DNA of 64,000 nt from Streptomyces cellostaticus. Its GTDB lineage: Bacteria; Actinomycetota; Actinomycetes; Streptomycetales; Streptomycetaceae. The stretch covers positions 18,766 through 82,765 of the forward strand of contig NZ_JALLIN010000034.1 of NCBI RefSeq assembly GCF_023630175.1, given 5' to 3'. This document shows, in pieces, positions 16,678 through 23,974 of this stretch (position 1 is the first letter of the stretch; each line of letters opens with the position of its first letter). Below the pieces are notes generated by a model. The model worked only from the letters and a program-made list of their open reading frames with translations, was not told the origin of the DNA and made no database searches. The translations under genes and the position numbers were made by a program.

Positions 16678-17994
16678 ATGGCCCCGAACACCGCCCACCC
16701 CGCCCTCTGGCCCGCCCCGCACGCGAGCGGAGCCGTCGACGCGACGGTCCACGTGCCCGGGTCCAAGTCGGTGACCAACCGAGCCCTCGTGCTCGCCGCC
16801 CTGGCCTCCGAGCCCGGATGGCTGCGTCGCCCGCTGCGCTCCCGCGACACCCTGCTGATGGCCGGCGCCCTGCGGGCCATGGGCGTGGAGATCGAGGAAG
16901 GGGTCGGCCCGGACGGCTCGGGTGAGGCCTGGCGCGTGCTGCCGACCGGCCTGCACGGTCCGGCGACGGTCGACGTCGGCAACGCCGGCACGGTGATGCG
17001 CTTCCTGCCGCCGGTGGCCGCGCTGGCCGACGGCCCGATCCGGTTCGACGGGGACCCGCGGTCGTACGAGCGCCCGCTCCACGGTGTGATCGACGCGCTG
17101 CGGGTGCTCGGTGCCCGGATCGACGACGACGGCCGGGGCGCGCTGCCGCTGACCGTGCACGGCGCCGGGGCGCTGGACGGCGGCCCGGTGTCGGTCGACG
17201 CCTCGTCGTCGTCCCAGTTCGTCTCGGCGCTGCTGCTGTCCGGCCCGCGCTTCAACCAGGGGGTCGAGGTCCGGCACACCGGGGCCCTGCTGCCCTCCCT
17301 GCCGCACATCCGGATGACCGTGGACATGCTGCGCGCGGTCGGCGCCCAGGTGGACACCCCGGAGTCGGGCGGCGAGCCGAACGTGTGGCGGGTGACGCCG
17401 GGTGCGCTGCTGGGCCGGGACCTGACGGTCGAGCCGGACCTGTCCAACGCCCAGCCGTTCCTGGCGGCGGCCCTGGTCACCGGCGGCAAGGTGCTGATCC
17501 CGGACTGGCCGGAGCGGACCACCCAGCCGGGTGACCGGCTGCGCGAGATCTTCACCGAAATGGGCGGCTCCTGCGACCTGACCGAGTTCGGTCTGGTGTT
17601 CACGGGCTCGGGCGCCGTGCACGGCATCGACGTCGACCTGAGCGACGTCGGCGAGCTGACCCCCGGCATCGCCGCGGTCGCCGCGCTCGCCGACTCCCCC
17701 TCGACCCTGCGCGGCGTGGCCCATCTGCGGCTGCACGAGACGGACCGGCTGGCCGCGCTCACCAAGGAGATCAACGAACTCGGCGGCGACGTCACCGAGA
17801 CGGCCGACGGCCTGCACATCCGCCCGCGCCCGCTGCACGGCGGCGTGTTCCACACCTACGAGGACCACCGCATGGCCACCGCCGGCGCGATCATCGGCCT
17901 GGCGGTCGAGGGCGTGCGGATCGAGAACGTGGCGACGACGGCGAAGACCCTGCCGGACTTCCCCGAACTGTGGACCGGGATGCTGGGGAACTGA
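16678..17994 (+). CDS. aroA: 3-Phosphoshikimate 1-carboxyvinyltransferase (EPSP synthase)
   Basis: A 438-residue enzyme joining shikimate-3-phosphate and phosphoenolpyruvate in the aromatic amino acid pathway. Conserved pieces: PGSKSVTNRALVLAALA (substrate-binding Lys/Ser), GNAGTVMRFLPPVAAL, SSSSQFVSALLLSG, PDLSNAQPFLAAAL, LRLHETDRLAAL and YEDHRMATAGAIIGL with the catalytic Asp/Glu region. Length and spacing are normal. The segment where the family usually reads NAGTA/TxxR reads NAGTVMRFL, as in other actinobacteria. It is followed 16 bp later by rsgA on the same strand. Confidence 0.96.
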   Translation: MAPNTAHPALWPAPHASGAVDATVHVPGSKSVTNRALVLAALASEPGWLRRPLRSRDTLLMAGALRAMGVEIEEGVGPDGSGEAWRVLPTGLHGPATVDVGNAGTVMRFLPPVAALADGPIRFDGDPRSYERPLHGVIDALRVLGARIDDDGRGALPLTVHGAGALDGGPVSVDASSSSQFVSALLLSGPRFNQGVEVRHTGALLPSLPHIRMTVDMLRAVGAQVDTPESGGEPNVWRVTPGALLGRDLTVEPDLSNAQPFLAAALVTGGKVLIPDWPERTTQPGDRLREIFTEMGGSCDLTEFGLVFTGSGAVHGIDVDLSDVGELTPGIAAVAALADSPSTLRGVAHLRLHETDRLAALTKEINELGGDVTETADGLHIRPRPLHGGVFHTYEDHRMATAGAIIGLAVEGVRIENVATTAKTLPDFPELWTGMLGN

Positions 17995-18010
17995 CGGGCG
18001 GACTGGGATC

Positions 18011-19021
18011 ATGCGCCGCTACGGCAAGCACACCGACGAGGACGACATCCGCAGCCGCCCCAACCGCAAGGGCAACCGGCCGCGTACCAACATCCGCCCC
18101 AAGCACGAGGACGCGGCGGAGGGCATGGTCCTCACCGTCGACCGGGGCCGGCTGACCTGCCTGGTCGGGGACCGGACCGTGACAGCGATGAAGGCCCGGG
18201 AGCTGGGCCGCAAGGCGGCCGTCGTGGGCGACCGGGTGGCCCTGGTCGGCGACCTGTCCGGCAGGAAGGACACCCTCGCGCGCATCGTCCGCATCGAGGA
18301 GCGCACCTCGGTGCTGCGCCGCACCGCGGACGACGACGACCCCTACGAGCGGGTGGTCGTCGCCAACGCCGACCAACTGGCGATCGTCACGGCACTGGCC
18401 GACCCCGAGCCGCGTCCGCGCCTGATCGACCGCTGCCTGGTGGCGGCCTACGACGGCGGGCTGGAACCGCTGCTGGTGATGACCAAGTCCGACCTGGCCC
18501 CGCCGGACAAGCTGCTCGAGCTGTACGGCGCGCTCGACATCCCGTACGTCGTCACCAGCCGGGAGGAACTGGAGAACGACGACGCCGCGGACCGGGTGCG
18601 CGCGTACCTGGACGGCCGGATCACCGCGTTCGTGGGCCACTCGGGCGTGGGCAAGACAACCCTGGTCAACTCGCTCGTCCCGGCGGACCTGCGGCGTTCG
18701 ACCGGCCACGTCAACGCGGTGACGGGCCGCGGCCGCCACACCACCACCTCCGCCCTCGCGCTGCCCCTGACCGGGGCGGCCGACTGGGTCATCGACACCC
18801 CGGGGGTGCGCTCCTTCGGTCTGGCGCACATCGATCCCTCCCGGGTGATCCACGCCTTCCCGGACCTGGAGCCGGGCACCGAGGGCTGCCCGCGCGCCTG
18901 CAGCCACGACGAGCCGGACTGCGCGCTGGACGCGTACGTCGAGGAGGGCCACGCCGACCCGGCGCGGCTGTACTCGCTGCGTCGGCTGCTGGCCACGCGG
19001 GACCGCAAGGAGGGTGACTGA
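18011..19021 (+). CDS. rsgA: Small ribosomal subunit biogenesis GTPase RsgA (YjeQ)
   Basis: A 336-residue circularly permuted GTPase that acts late in 30S maturation. N-terminal OB-fold (GMVLTVDRGRLTCLVGDRTV, residues about 35-90); then the permuted motifs in the order G4 (VMTKSDL), G1 (GHSGVGKTTLVNSL), G2 (the Thr run near RHTTTS) and G3 (VIDTPGVRSFGL); then a zinc-knuckle-like end with Cys/His in EGCPRACSHDEPDC. Slightly basic N-terminal tail (RSRPNRKGNRPRTNIRPKH). It overlaps no neighbour but sits 16 bp after aroA, which suggests co-transcription. Confidence 0.94.
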   Translation: MRRYGKHTDEDDIRSRPNRKGNRPRTNIRPKHEDAAEGMVLTVDRGRLTCLVGDRTVTAMKARELGRKAAVVGDRVALVGDLSGRKDTLARIVRIEERTSVLRRTADDDDPYERVVVANADQLAIVTALADPEPRPRLIDRCLVAAYDGGLEPLLVMTKSDLAPPDKLLELYGALDIPYVVTSREELENDDAADRVRAYLDGRITAFVGHSGVGKTTLVNSLVPADLRRSTGHVNAVTGRGRHTTTSALALPLTGAADWVIDTPGVRSFGLAHIDPSRVIHAFPDLEPGTEGCPRACSHDEPDCALDAYVEEGHADPARLYSLRRLLATRDRKEGD

Positions 19022-19105
19022 GCCCGGCGGGGTTTGCCACGGGTCACGTTCGGTAAGTGCATAATCGCACCGATCCGGAGATCCGGACCTACGGGAGGAC
19101 CGCAC

Positions 19106-19429
19106 ATGGCGTGGCTGCTGGTCATAGTGGCCGGGATTCTGGAGACCGGTTTCGCCGTGTGCCTCAAGCTCTCGCACGGGTTCACCCGGCTGTGGCCGAC
19201 GATCGCCTTCGCGTCCTTCGCCCTGGGCAGCTTCGGCCTGCTGACCCTGTCCCTGAAGAAGCTCGACGTCGGCCCCGCGTACGCGGTGTGGACCGGGATC
19301 GGCGCGGCCGGCACCGCGATCTACGGCATGGTCTTCCTCGGCGACCTGGTGTCGGCCCTGAAGATCGTCTCGATCTCCCTGGTCATCATCGGCGTGATCG
19401 GCCTGCAGTTGTCGGGCTCGGCGCACTGA
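19106..19429 (+). CDS. SMR-family small multidrug/guanidinium exporter (SugE/Gdx-like)
   Basis: A 107-residue four-helix protein. The essential Glu13 is present in MAWLLVIVAGILETG, and the blocks GFTRLWPT, SFGLLTLSLKKLDVGPAYAVWTGIGAAGTAIYGM resemble the Gdx/SugE subgroup, which exports guanidinium rather than quaternary amines; a Glu typically follows the final helix-3 glycine (here Asp in FLGDLVS). It functions as an antiparallel dual-topology dimer in this family. The ATG at 19106 follows GGGAGGAC. A -10-like CATAAT lies at about 19060-19065. The substrate assignment is an inference. Confidence 0.85.
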   Translation: MAWLLVIVAGILETGFAVCLKLSHGFTRLWPTIAFASFALGSFGLLTLSLKKLDVGPAYAVWTGIGAAGTAIYGMVFLGDLVSALKIVSISLVIIGVIGLQLSGSAH

Positions 19430-19477
19430 GAGGCCTCGGCTCGCGTCCGCGGGCCGGCCCGGCCCGGAGGCCGCGGG

Positions 19478-20083
19478 TCACATCGGGTGCCGCACCAGGA
19501 CGCCGCGCACCAGCTCCGCCGCACCGCCCTGCCCCGGTGGTGCCGCGACGCAGGACAGGGCGAGGCGTACGGCCAGTTCACAGGTGCGGGTCAGGTCGGC
19601 GATGTCCTCCGTGGCCGCGGCGGGTCCGGCCAGCGCGGTCACCGCCCGGTCCCGCACCAGCCGCACGAGGTCACCGGGCGAGGGCAGCGGCCCGTCCGCC
19701 CGGCGCTGCGCGGGGACGACGGAGCCGGACCGCACCGCGGCGAGTGCCGGAGCCGGGAGGCGTTCGCTCCAGCACCCGGTGAGCATGGCCCGCGCCAGCG
19801 CGCTGTCCCGGGCCGCCGACGCCGTCCACTCGGCGGCGGCGGCGAGCCGGTCACGCGGGTCGGTGTGCGCGGCGAGGGCCCGTTCCACCCCGGCGAGGTA
19901 GCCGTCGGCCGCCCGCCGCAACAGCGCCCTGGCCAGCCCTTCCTTGCTCCCGAACTCGTTGTACAGGGTCTGCCGGGACACCCCGGCCGCCGCGGCCACG
20001 TCGACCATCCGCACCGCGGACCACGGCAGGCGCGCGAGCGCCGTGGCGGCGGCGTCCAAGAGGGATTCCCGGGCCGCAGGCAT
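19478..20083 (-). CDS. TetR-family transcriptional regulator
   Basis: A 201-residue repressor. The N-terminal helix-turn-helix is clear: RESLLDAAATALARLPWSAV then VDVAAAAGVSRQTLYNEFGSKEGL, residues about 4-50. The rest is an all-helical ligand domain with no recognisable specificity. ATG 20083 has GGGAGG eight bases upstream. The 144-bp gap to the divergent hisN contains the palindrome ACCCTGTCAAGGGT (20136-20149), a candidate operator. It is convergent with the SMR gene, so it could regulate that exporter, hisN or itself; the sequence does not decide. Confidence 0.88.
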   Translation of the reverse strand: MPAARESLLDAAATALARLPWSAVRMVDVAAAAGVSRQTLYNEFGSKEGLARALLRRAADGYLAGVERALAAHTDPRDRLAAAAEWTASAARDSALARAMLTGCWSERLPAPALAAVRSGSVVPAQRRADGPLPSPGDLVRLVRDRAVTALAGPAAATEDIADLTRTCELAVRLALSCVAAPPGQGGAAELVRGVLVRHPM

Positions 20084-20227
20084 CAGCGCCTCCCTGGGGC
20101 GGACGACTCTGCGCCCAGGGTTGACGCGCTCCCACACCCTGTCAAGGGTGCGCGGGCCACCGCGCGGCCCCTCCCGGCCCCGGCCCCTGTTGGCCCCGCG
20201 GCGTCCGGGGCGGATACGGTTCAAGGC

Positions 20228-21034
20228 ATGCCGGACTACCTCGACGACCTCCGCCTCGCCCACGTACTCGCGGACGCGGCCGACGCCACCACCATGGACC
20301 GTTTCAAGGCGCTCGACCTGAAGGTGGAGACGAAGCCGGACATGACCCCGGTGAGCGAGGCGGACAAGGCGGCGGAGGAACTGATCCGCGGCCACCTCAA
20401 GCGCGCCCGGCCACGGGACGCGGTCCTCGGGGAGGAGTTCGGCGTCGAGGGCACGGGCCCCCGCCGCTGGGTGATCGACCCGATCGACGGCACCAAGAAC
20501 TACGTCCGGGGCGTTCCGGTCTGGGCCACGCTCATCTCCCTGATGGAGGCGGGCGAGGGCGGCTACCACCCGGTCGTCGGTCTCGTCTCCGCCCCCGCGC
20601 TCGGCCGGCGCTGGTGGGCCGCCAAGGGCCACGGCGCCTTCACCGGCCGCAGTCTGACCTCCGCGTCCCGCATCCGCGTCTCGCAGGTCGGCGAGCCGGC
20701 GGACGCGTCCTTCGCGTACTCCTCACTCTCCGGCTGGGAGGAGCAGGGCCGCCTGGACGGCTTCCTCGACCTGACCCGCGAGGTGTGGCGCACGCGCGCG
20801 TACGGCGACTTCTGGCCCTACATGATGGTCGCGGAGGGCTCCGTCGACATCTGTGCCGAGCCGGAGCTGTCGCTGTGGGACATGGCGGCGAACGCGATCA
20901 TCGTCACCGAGGCCGGCGGCACCTTCACCGGGCTCGACGGCCGTCCGGGCCCGCACAGCGGCAACGCGGCGGCCTCCAACGGCCTGCTGCACGACGTGCT
21001 GCTGGACCACCTCGACCGGCGCCGGCGCTCCTGA
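20228..21034 (+). CDS. hisN: Histidinol-phosphate phosphatase (inositol-monophosphatase family)
   Basis: A 268-residue Mg-dependent phosphatase. Metal-site motifs: LGEEFGVEG (Glu), IDPIDGTKNYVRGVPVW (the DPIDGT signature), and LSLWDMAANAIIVTEAGG (WDxAA). In Streptomyces coelicolor the homologue is the histidinol-phosphatase (HisN) that completes histidine synthesis, and this sequence has the same short, actinobacterial length. The ATG at 20228 follows AAGG. It does not lie in a his operon. A promiscuous inositol- or fructose-bisphosphatase activity cannot be excluded. Confidence 0.87.
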   Translation: MPDYLDDLRLAHVLADAADATTMDRFKALDLKVETKPDMTPVSEADKAAEELIRGHLKRARPRDAVLGEEFGVEGTGPRRWVIDPIDGTKNYVRGVPVWATLISLMEAGEGGYHPVVGLVSAPALGRRWWAAKGHGAFTGRSLTSASRIRVSQVGEPADASFAYSSLSGWEEQGRLDGFLDLTREVWRTRAYGDFWPYMMVAEGSVDICAEPELSLWDMAANAIIVTEAGGTFTGLDGRPGPHSGNAAASNGLLHDVLLDHLDRRRRS

Positions 21035-21138
21035 GCACCCGGCGGGTTCCGCGCACGCCCTCAACTGGCCGCGCGCGCCCTCTTGTTGACCCGGTCTTTA
21101 CCGGGCACTCTGAGGTCGACCCCCACTTGTGAATTTGT

Positions 21139-21164
21139 GAATCCATGCACAACGTCATGGATTC
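21139..21164 (+). promoter_or_regulatory. Perfect 9-bp inverted repeat next to the CBS-gene ribosome-binding site
   Basis: GAATCCATG (21139-21147) and CATGGATTC (21156-21164) form a perfect inverted repeat with an 8-base loop, two bases upstream of the AGGAGG of the CBS-domain gene. A second repeat, CCCGGT-CTTT-ACCGGG (21090-21105), lies 35 bp upstream beside a -35-like TTGACC. The first could be an operator or an mRNA hairpin controlling initiation; the sequence alone does not decide. Confidence 0.55.
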
Positions 21165-21184
21165 CTAGGAGGTGGCCTCATCCC

Positions 21185-21580
21185 ATGCTCGTCCGAGACG
21201 CCATGAGCACGGTGGTCCTCACCGTCGGCCCCGCCCACACCCTGCGTCAGGCAGCCGCCCTGATGTCCGCCCGCCACGTCGGCGCCGCCGTGGTCCTCGA
21301 CCCCGACGCCGGCGGTGTCGGCATCCTCACCGAACGCGACATCCTCAACTCCGTCGGCCTCGGCCAGAGCCCCGACACCGAGCGCGCCCACGCCCACACC
21401 ACCACCGACGTCGTCTTCGCCACCCCGACCTGGACCCTCCAGGAGGCGGCCCGGGCCATGACCCGTGGCGGCTTCCGGCACCTGGTGGTCGTCGACCGCG
21501 GCGAGCCCGTCGGCATCGTGTCGGTCCGCGACATCATCCGCTGCTGGGTCCCGGCCCGGGAGCCCGCACCGGCGCTCTGA
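21185..21580 (+). CDS. Two-CBS-domain protein
   Basis: A 131-residue protein consisting almost only of a CBS pair: MLVRDAMSTVVLTVGPAHTL to GVGILTERDIL (CBS1) and DVVFATPTWTLQEAARAMTR to PVGIVSVRDIIRCW (CBS2). Such Bateman modules bind adenine nucleotides such as AMP, ATP or SAM. Partners are not evident; no channel or enzyme is fused. Start ATG 21185 has a strong AGGAGG at 21168-21173. It is convergent with the catalase remnant and separated from it by a strong hairpin. Homologues are common in Streptomyces, mostly uncharacterised. Confidence 0.9.
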   Translation: MLVRDAMSTVVLTVGPAHTLRQAAALMSARHVGAAVVLDPDAGGVGILTERDILNSVGLGQSPDTERAHAHTTTDVVFATPTWTLQEAARAMTRGGFRHLVVVDRGEPVGIVSVRDIIRCWVPAREPAPAL

Positions 21581-21587
21581 GCACACA

Positions 21588-21622
21588 GGGGCGGGCCGGA
21601 CCCCCGGGATCCGGCCCGCCCC
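21588..21622. terminator. Bidirectional terminator between the CBS gene and the catalase
   Basis: A 13-bp perfect inverted repeat (arms 21588-21600 and 21610-21622, loop 9) lies between two convergent genes, 8 bp after the CBS stop and about 48 bp from the catalase end. No U-tract. Confidence 0.75.
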
Positions 21623-21669
21623 GATCCGCGCCCCGGCCGGCCGGCACGACTCGGCCGGCCCGGCCCGGC

Positions 21670-23143
21670 TCAGCCGCGCAGCGCCCGCACCGCGGCCGCC
21701 AGCCGCTCGCCGAACCCGGCGTCGGCGTTGCGGAAGTTGCCGATCGCCCGCTCGGCGATCTCCTCGCGCGAGACCCGGGAGATCGCTCCGGCCAGGTTGG
21801 CGACCAGGCGCTCCCGCTCCTCCTCCGACATCAGCCGGTAGAGGTCGCCCGCCTGCGCGAAGTCGTCGTCCTCGGCGTGCGACGGCGTCGGGTGGTTGCC
21901 GGTGGCGGCGCTGAAGCCGTCGAACGGCCGCCACAGCGGCCGGCCGGTCTGCCCCGGACCCCCGAAGCTGTTCGGCTCGTAGTTCTTCGCGCCACCGTGC
22001 CGGCCGTCGTAGAGGCGGCCGTCCCGGGAGTGGGTGCGCGCCTCGGCGGCGTGCGGGCGGTTCACCGGGAGGTGGTCGGCGTTGACGCCGACGCGGTAGC
22101 GGTGCGCGTCCCCGTACGCGAACAGGCGGCCCTGGAGCATCTTGTCGGGGGACGGGCCGATGCCGGGCACGAAGTGCGCGGGGCTGAAGATCGACTGCTC
22201 GACCTCGGCGAAGACGTTCCGCGGGTTGCGGTTCAGCTCCAGCCTGCCGATCTCCATGACCGGGTAGTCCGCGTGCGGCCACACCTTGGTCAGGTCGAAC
22301 GGGTCGAGGCGGTACGTCGGCGCCTCCGCGGCCGGCATGATCTGCACGCCCACGGTCCAGCTCGGGAACTCGCCGCGCTCGATCGCCTCCCGCAGGTCGC
22401 GCTGGTGGGAGTCGGGGTCCTTGCCCGCCAGGACCTCGGCCTCGGCGGCGGTGAGGTTCCTGATGCCCTGGTCGGTCTTGAAGTGGTACTTGACCCAGAA
22501 GACCTCGCCTGCCTCGTTGCTCCACTGGTAGGTGTGCGAGCCGAAGCCGTCCATGTGCCGGTACGACGCCGGGATGCCGCGGTCGCCGAACAGCCAGGTG
22601 ACCTGGTGGGTGCTCTCCGGGCTCAGGCCCCAGAAGTCCCAGACGTTGTCCCGCCTCGGTGGAACCGGTGCCGGGATCGCGCTTCTGGGTGTGGATGAAG
22701 TCCGGGAACTTGATCGCGTCGCGGATGAAGAACACCGGCGTGTTGTTGCCGACGAGGTCGTAGTTGCCCTCCTCGGTGTAGAACTTCAGCGCGAAGCCGC
22801 GCGGGTCACGGACCGCGTCCGGCGCGCCCAGGTTGCCCGCCACGGTCGAGAAGCGCAGGAAGGTCTCCGTCTCCTTGCCGATCCCGGAGAGGAAGGCGGC
22901 GCGCGTGTACGGGGTGACGTCGGCGGTCACCGTGAAGGTGCCGTACGCCCCCGCGCCCCGGGCGTGCACGACGCGCTCCGGGATGCGCTCGCGGTTGAAG
23001 TGGGCCAGCTTCTCCAGGAGCAGCTGGTCCTGCACGAGCACCGGGCCGCCGACGCCCGCGGTCTCGCTGTTCTGGTTGTCGGCCACCGGCGCCCCGGCCT
23101 CCGTCGTGAGCGGTCCCTGCGTCACGTACGCCTCCTGCGTCAT
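21670..23143 (-). pseudogene. katA: Monofunctional haem catalase with a +1 frameshift
   Basis: The two halves of a clade-3 catalase are in different frames. The N-terminal part (from MTQEAYVTQGPL, ATG 23143) reads normally through FLRFSTVAGNLG, GFALKFYTEEGNYDLVGNNTPVFF and PDFIHTQKRDPGTGS; the C-terminal part reads from about MDGFGSHTYQWSNEAGEVFW through the haem-ligand Tyr-containing region RLFAYGDAHRYRVG to RALRG. Around 22650-22652 the sequence has CCC where the standard reading (EADNVWDFWGL) needs CC, so one extra base breaks the frame; the broken frame continues for hundreds of codons of non-catalase sequence. Everything else, including the start and GC pattern, looks intact, so a sequencing error or a very recent mutation is possible. 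Divergent from catR. Confidence 0.85.
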
Positions 23144-23192
23144 CACCGACCAGTCCTGTCCACTGGCCAAAGTCGTTTTCGATCCTACGTTG

Positions 23193-23207
23193 GACTTTGT
23201 CTAAGTC
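23193..23207. promoter_or_regulatory. Probable CatR/PerR-type operator between the catalase and catR
   Basis: GACTT (23193-23197) and AAGTC (23203-23207) form an inverted repeat with a 5-base spacer. Further AAGTC half-sites lie at 23170-23174 and 23220-23224, so four AAGTC/GACTT units occupy about 55 bp of the 125-bp intergenic region. Fur-family peroxide repressors bind such repeats; CatR is expected to repress both divergent genes from here. The site is inferred. Confidence 0.65.
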
Positions 23208-23268
23208 AAATGCCGTTCCAAAGTCACACCCATTCGGGATCTGGTCCTCTTGCTGTTAGGCTGCTCCC

Positions 23269-23685
23269 ATGAGCGACCTACTGGAACGGCTGCGCGGACG
23301 CGGATGGCGGATGACCGCACAACGACGCGTGGTGGCCGAGGTTCTCGACGGCGAGCACGTCCACATGACGGCCGACGAGGTCCATGCGCGGGCCGTCACG
23401 AAGCTGCCGGAGATCTCCCGGGCGACCGTCTACAACACGCTGGGCGAACTGGTGACCCTGGGCGAGGTGATCGAGGTCACCACGGACCGGCGCGCCAAGC
23501 GCTACGACCCGAACGCGCACCGGCCGCACCACCACCTGGTCTGCGCCCGGTGCGGAGCCATCCGTGACGTGCACCCCACCGGCAATCCCCTCGCCGACCT
23601 CCCCGACGCCGAGCGCTTCGGCTTCACGGTGTCGGACGTCGAGGTGACGTACCGGGGACTCTGCCCGGACTGCGCGGGTATCTGA
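23269..23685 (+). CDS. catR: Fur-family peroxide-responsive repressor CatR
   Basis: A 138-residue Fur/PerR protein that in Streptomyces represses catalase A and itself until peroxide oxidises it. The winged-helix part is residues 1-80 (RMTAQRRVVAEVLDGEHVHMTADE, ISRATVYNTLGELVTLG); metal-binding residues follow in NAHRPHHHLVCARCGAIRDV and LCPDCAG, that is two CxxC pairs for structural zinc and a His cluster for the regulatory metal. The gene is divergent from the frameshifted catalase with the operator-like repeats between them. In S. coelicolor the orthologue is, to my recollection, not next to catA, so the pairing here differs. Confidence 0.92.
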   Translation: MSDLLERLRGRGWRMTAQRRVVAEVLDGEHVHMTADEVHARAVTKLPEISRATVYNTLGELVTLGEVIEVTTDRRAKRYDPNAHRPHHHLVCARCGAIRDVHPTGNPLADLPDAERFGFTVSDVEVTYRGLCPDCAGI

Positions 23686-23713
23686 CGCGGGGCCGAGCGA
23701 CGCGGGGCAGGTG

Positions 23714-23743
23714 AGGAGAGGGGCCGAGGCCCCTCTCCTTTTT
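23714..23743 (+). terminator. Intrinsic terminator after catR
   Basis: A 12-bp perfect stem (arms 23714-23725 and 23728-23739) with five T residues at 23739-23743 lies 28 bp after the catR stop, one of the few classical Rho-independent terminators in the window. Confidence 0.85.
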
Positions 23744-23790
23744 CGCGCTCGCTCCCGGGAAGCGAGGACGGCGGAACGACGGAAACGACC

Positions 23791-23831
23791 GAAGGCCGGA
23801 ACCCATCTCTGGATTCCGGCCCTCGGCCTTC
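23791..23831 (-). terminator. Terminator downstream of the first initiator tRNA gene
   Basis: A hairpin with outer arms GAAGGCCG/CGGCCTTC and an inner GGAA/TTCC helix begins directly at the 3' end of the tRNA gene on the reverse strand. The outer stem lies within a 20-base-loop structure; the second tRNA copy has a comparable hairpin at the same distance. Confidence 0.7.
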
Positions 23832-23833
23832 AG

Positions 23834-23907
23834 TAGCGGGGACAGGATTTGAACCTGCGACCTCTGGGTTATGAGCCCAGCGAGCTACCGAGCTGCTCCA
23901 CCCCGCG
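23834..23907 (-). tRNA. Initiator tRNA-fMet (CAU), copy 1
   Basis: A 74-nt cloverleaf on the reverse strand with anticodon CAT in GGGCTCATAACCC. Three consecutive G:C pairs flank the anticodon loop and the first base (C) does not pair with position 72 (T), both hallmarks of the initiator tRNA. The T-arm reads GGTTCAAATCC. The 3' CCA is not encoded. It is identical in all 74 positions to copy 2 at 26034-26107. Confidence 0.96.
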
Positions 23908-23974
23908 TCGGTGAACACGACACTACGGGAGGGAAGCCCGCGGAAGCAAATCCATTACCGGCGGGTGGCCGGGG

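Noticed and set aside
19028..19105. Guanidine-II-like riboswitch upstream of the SMR gene
   Set aside because: One hairpin with an ACGG-type loop (about 19087-19103, imperfect stem) is visible next to the RBS, but the second hairpin required by that riboswitch class is missing and a -10-like element leaves too short a leader.
21155..22660. The long open frame continuing the N-terminal catalase frame past the frameshift
   Set aside because: After GSTEAG the sequence is non-catalase and Arg/Pro-rich, typical of an out-of-frame reading; the true catalase resumes in another frame.
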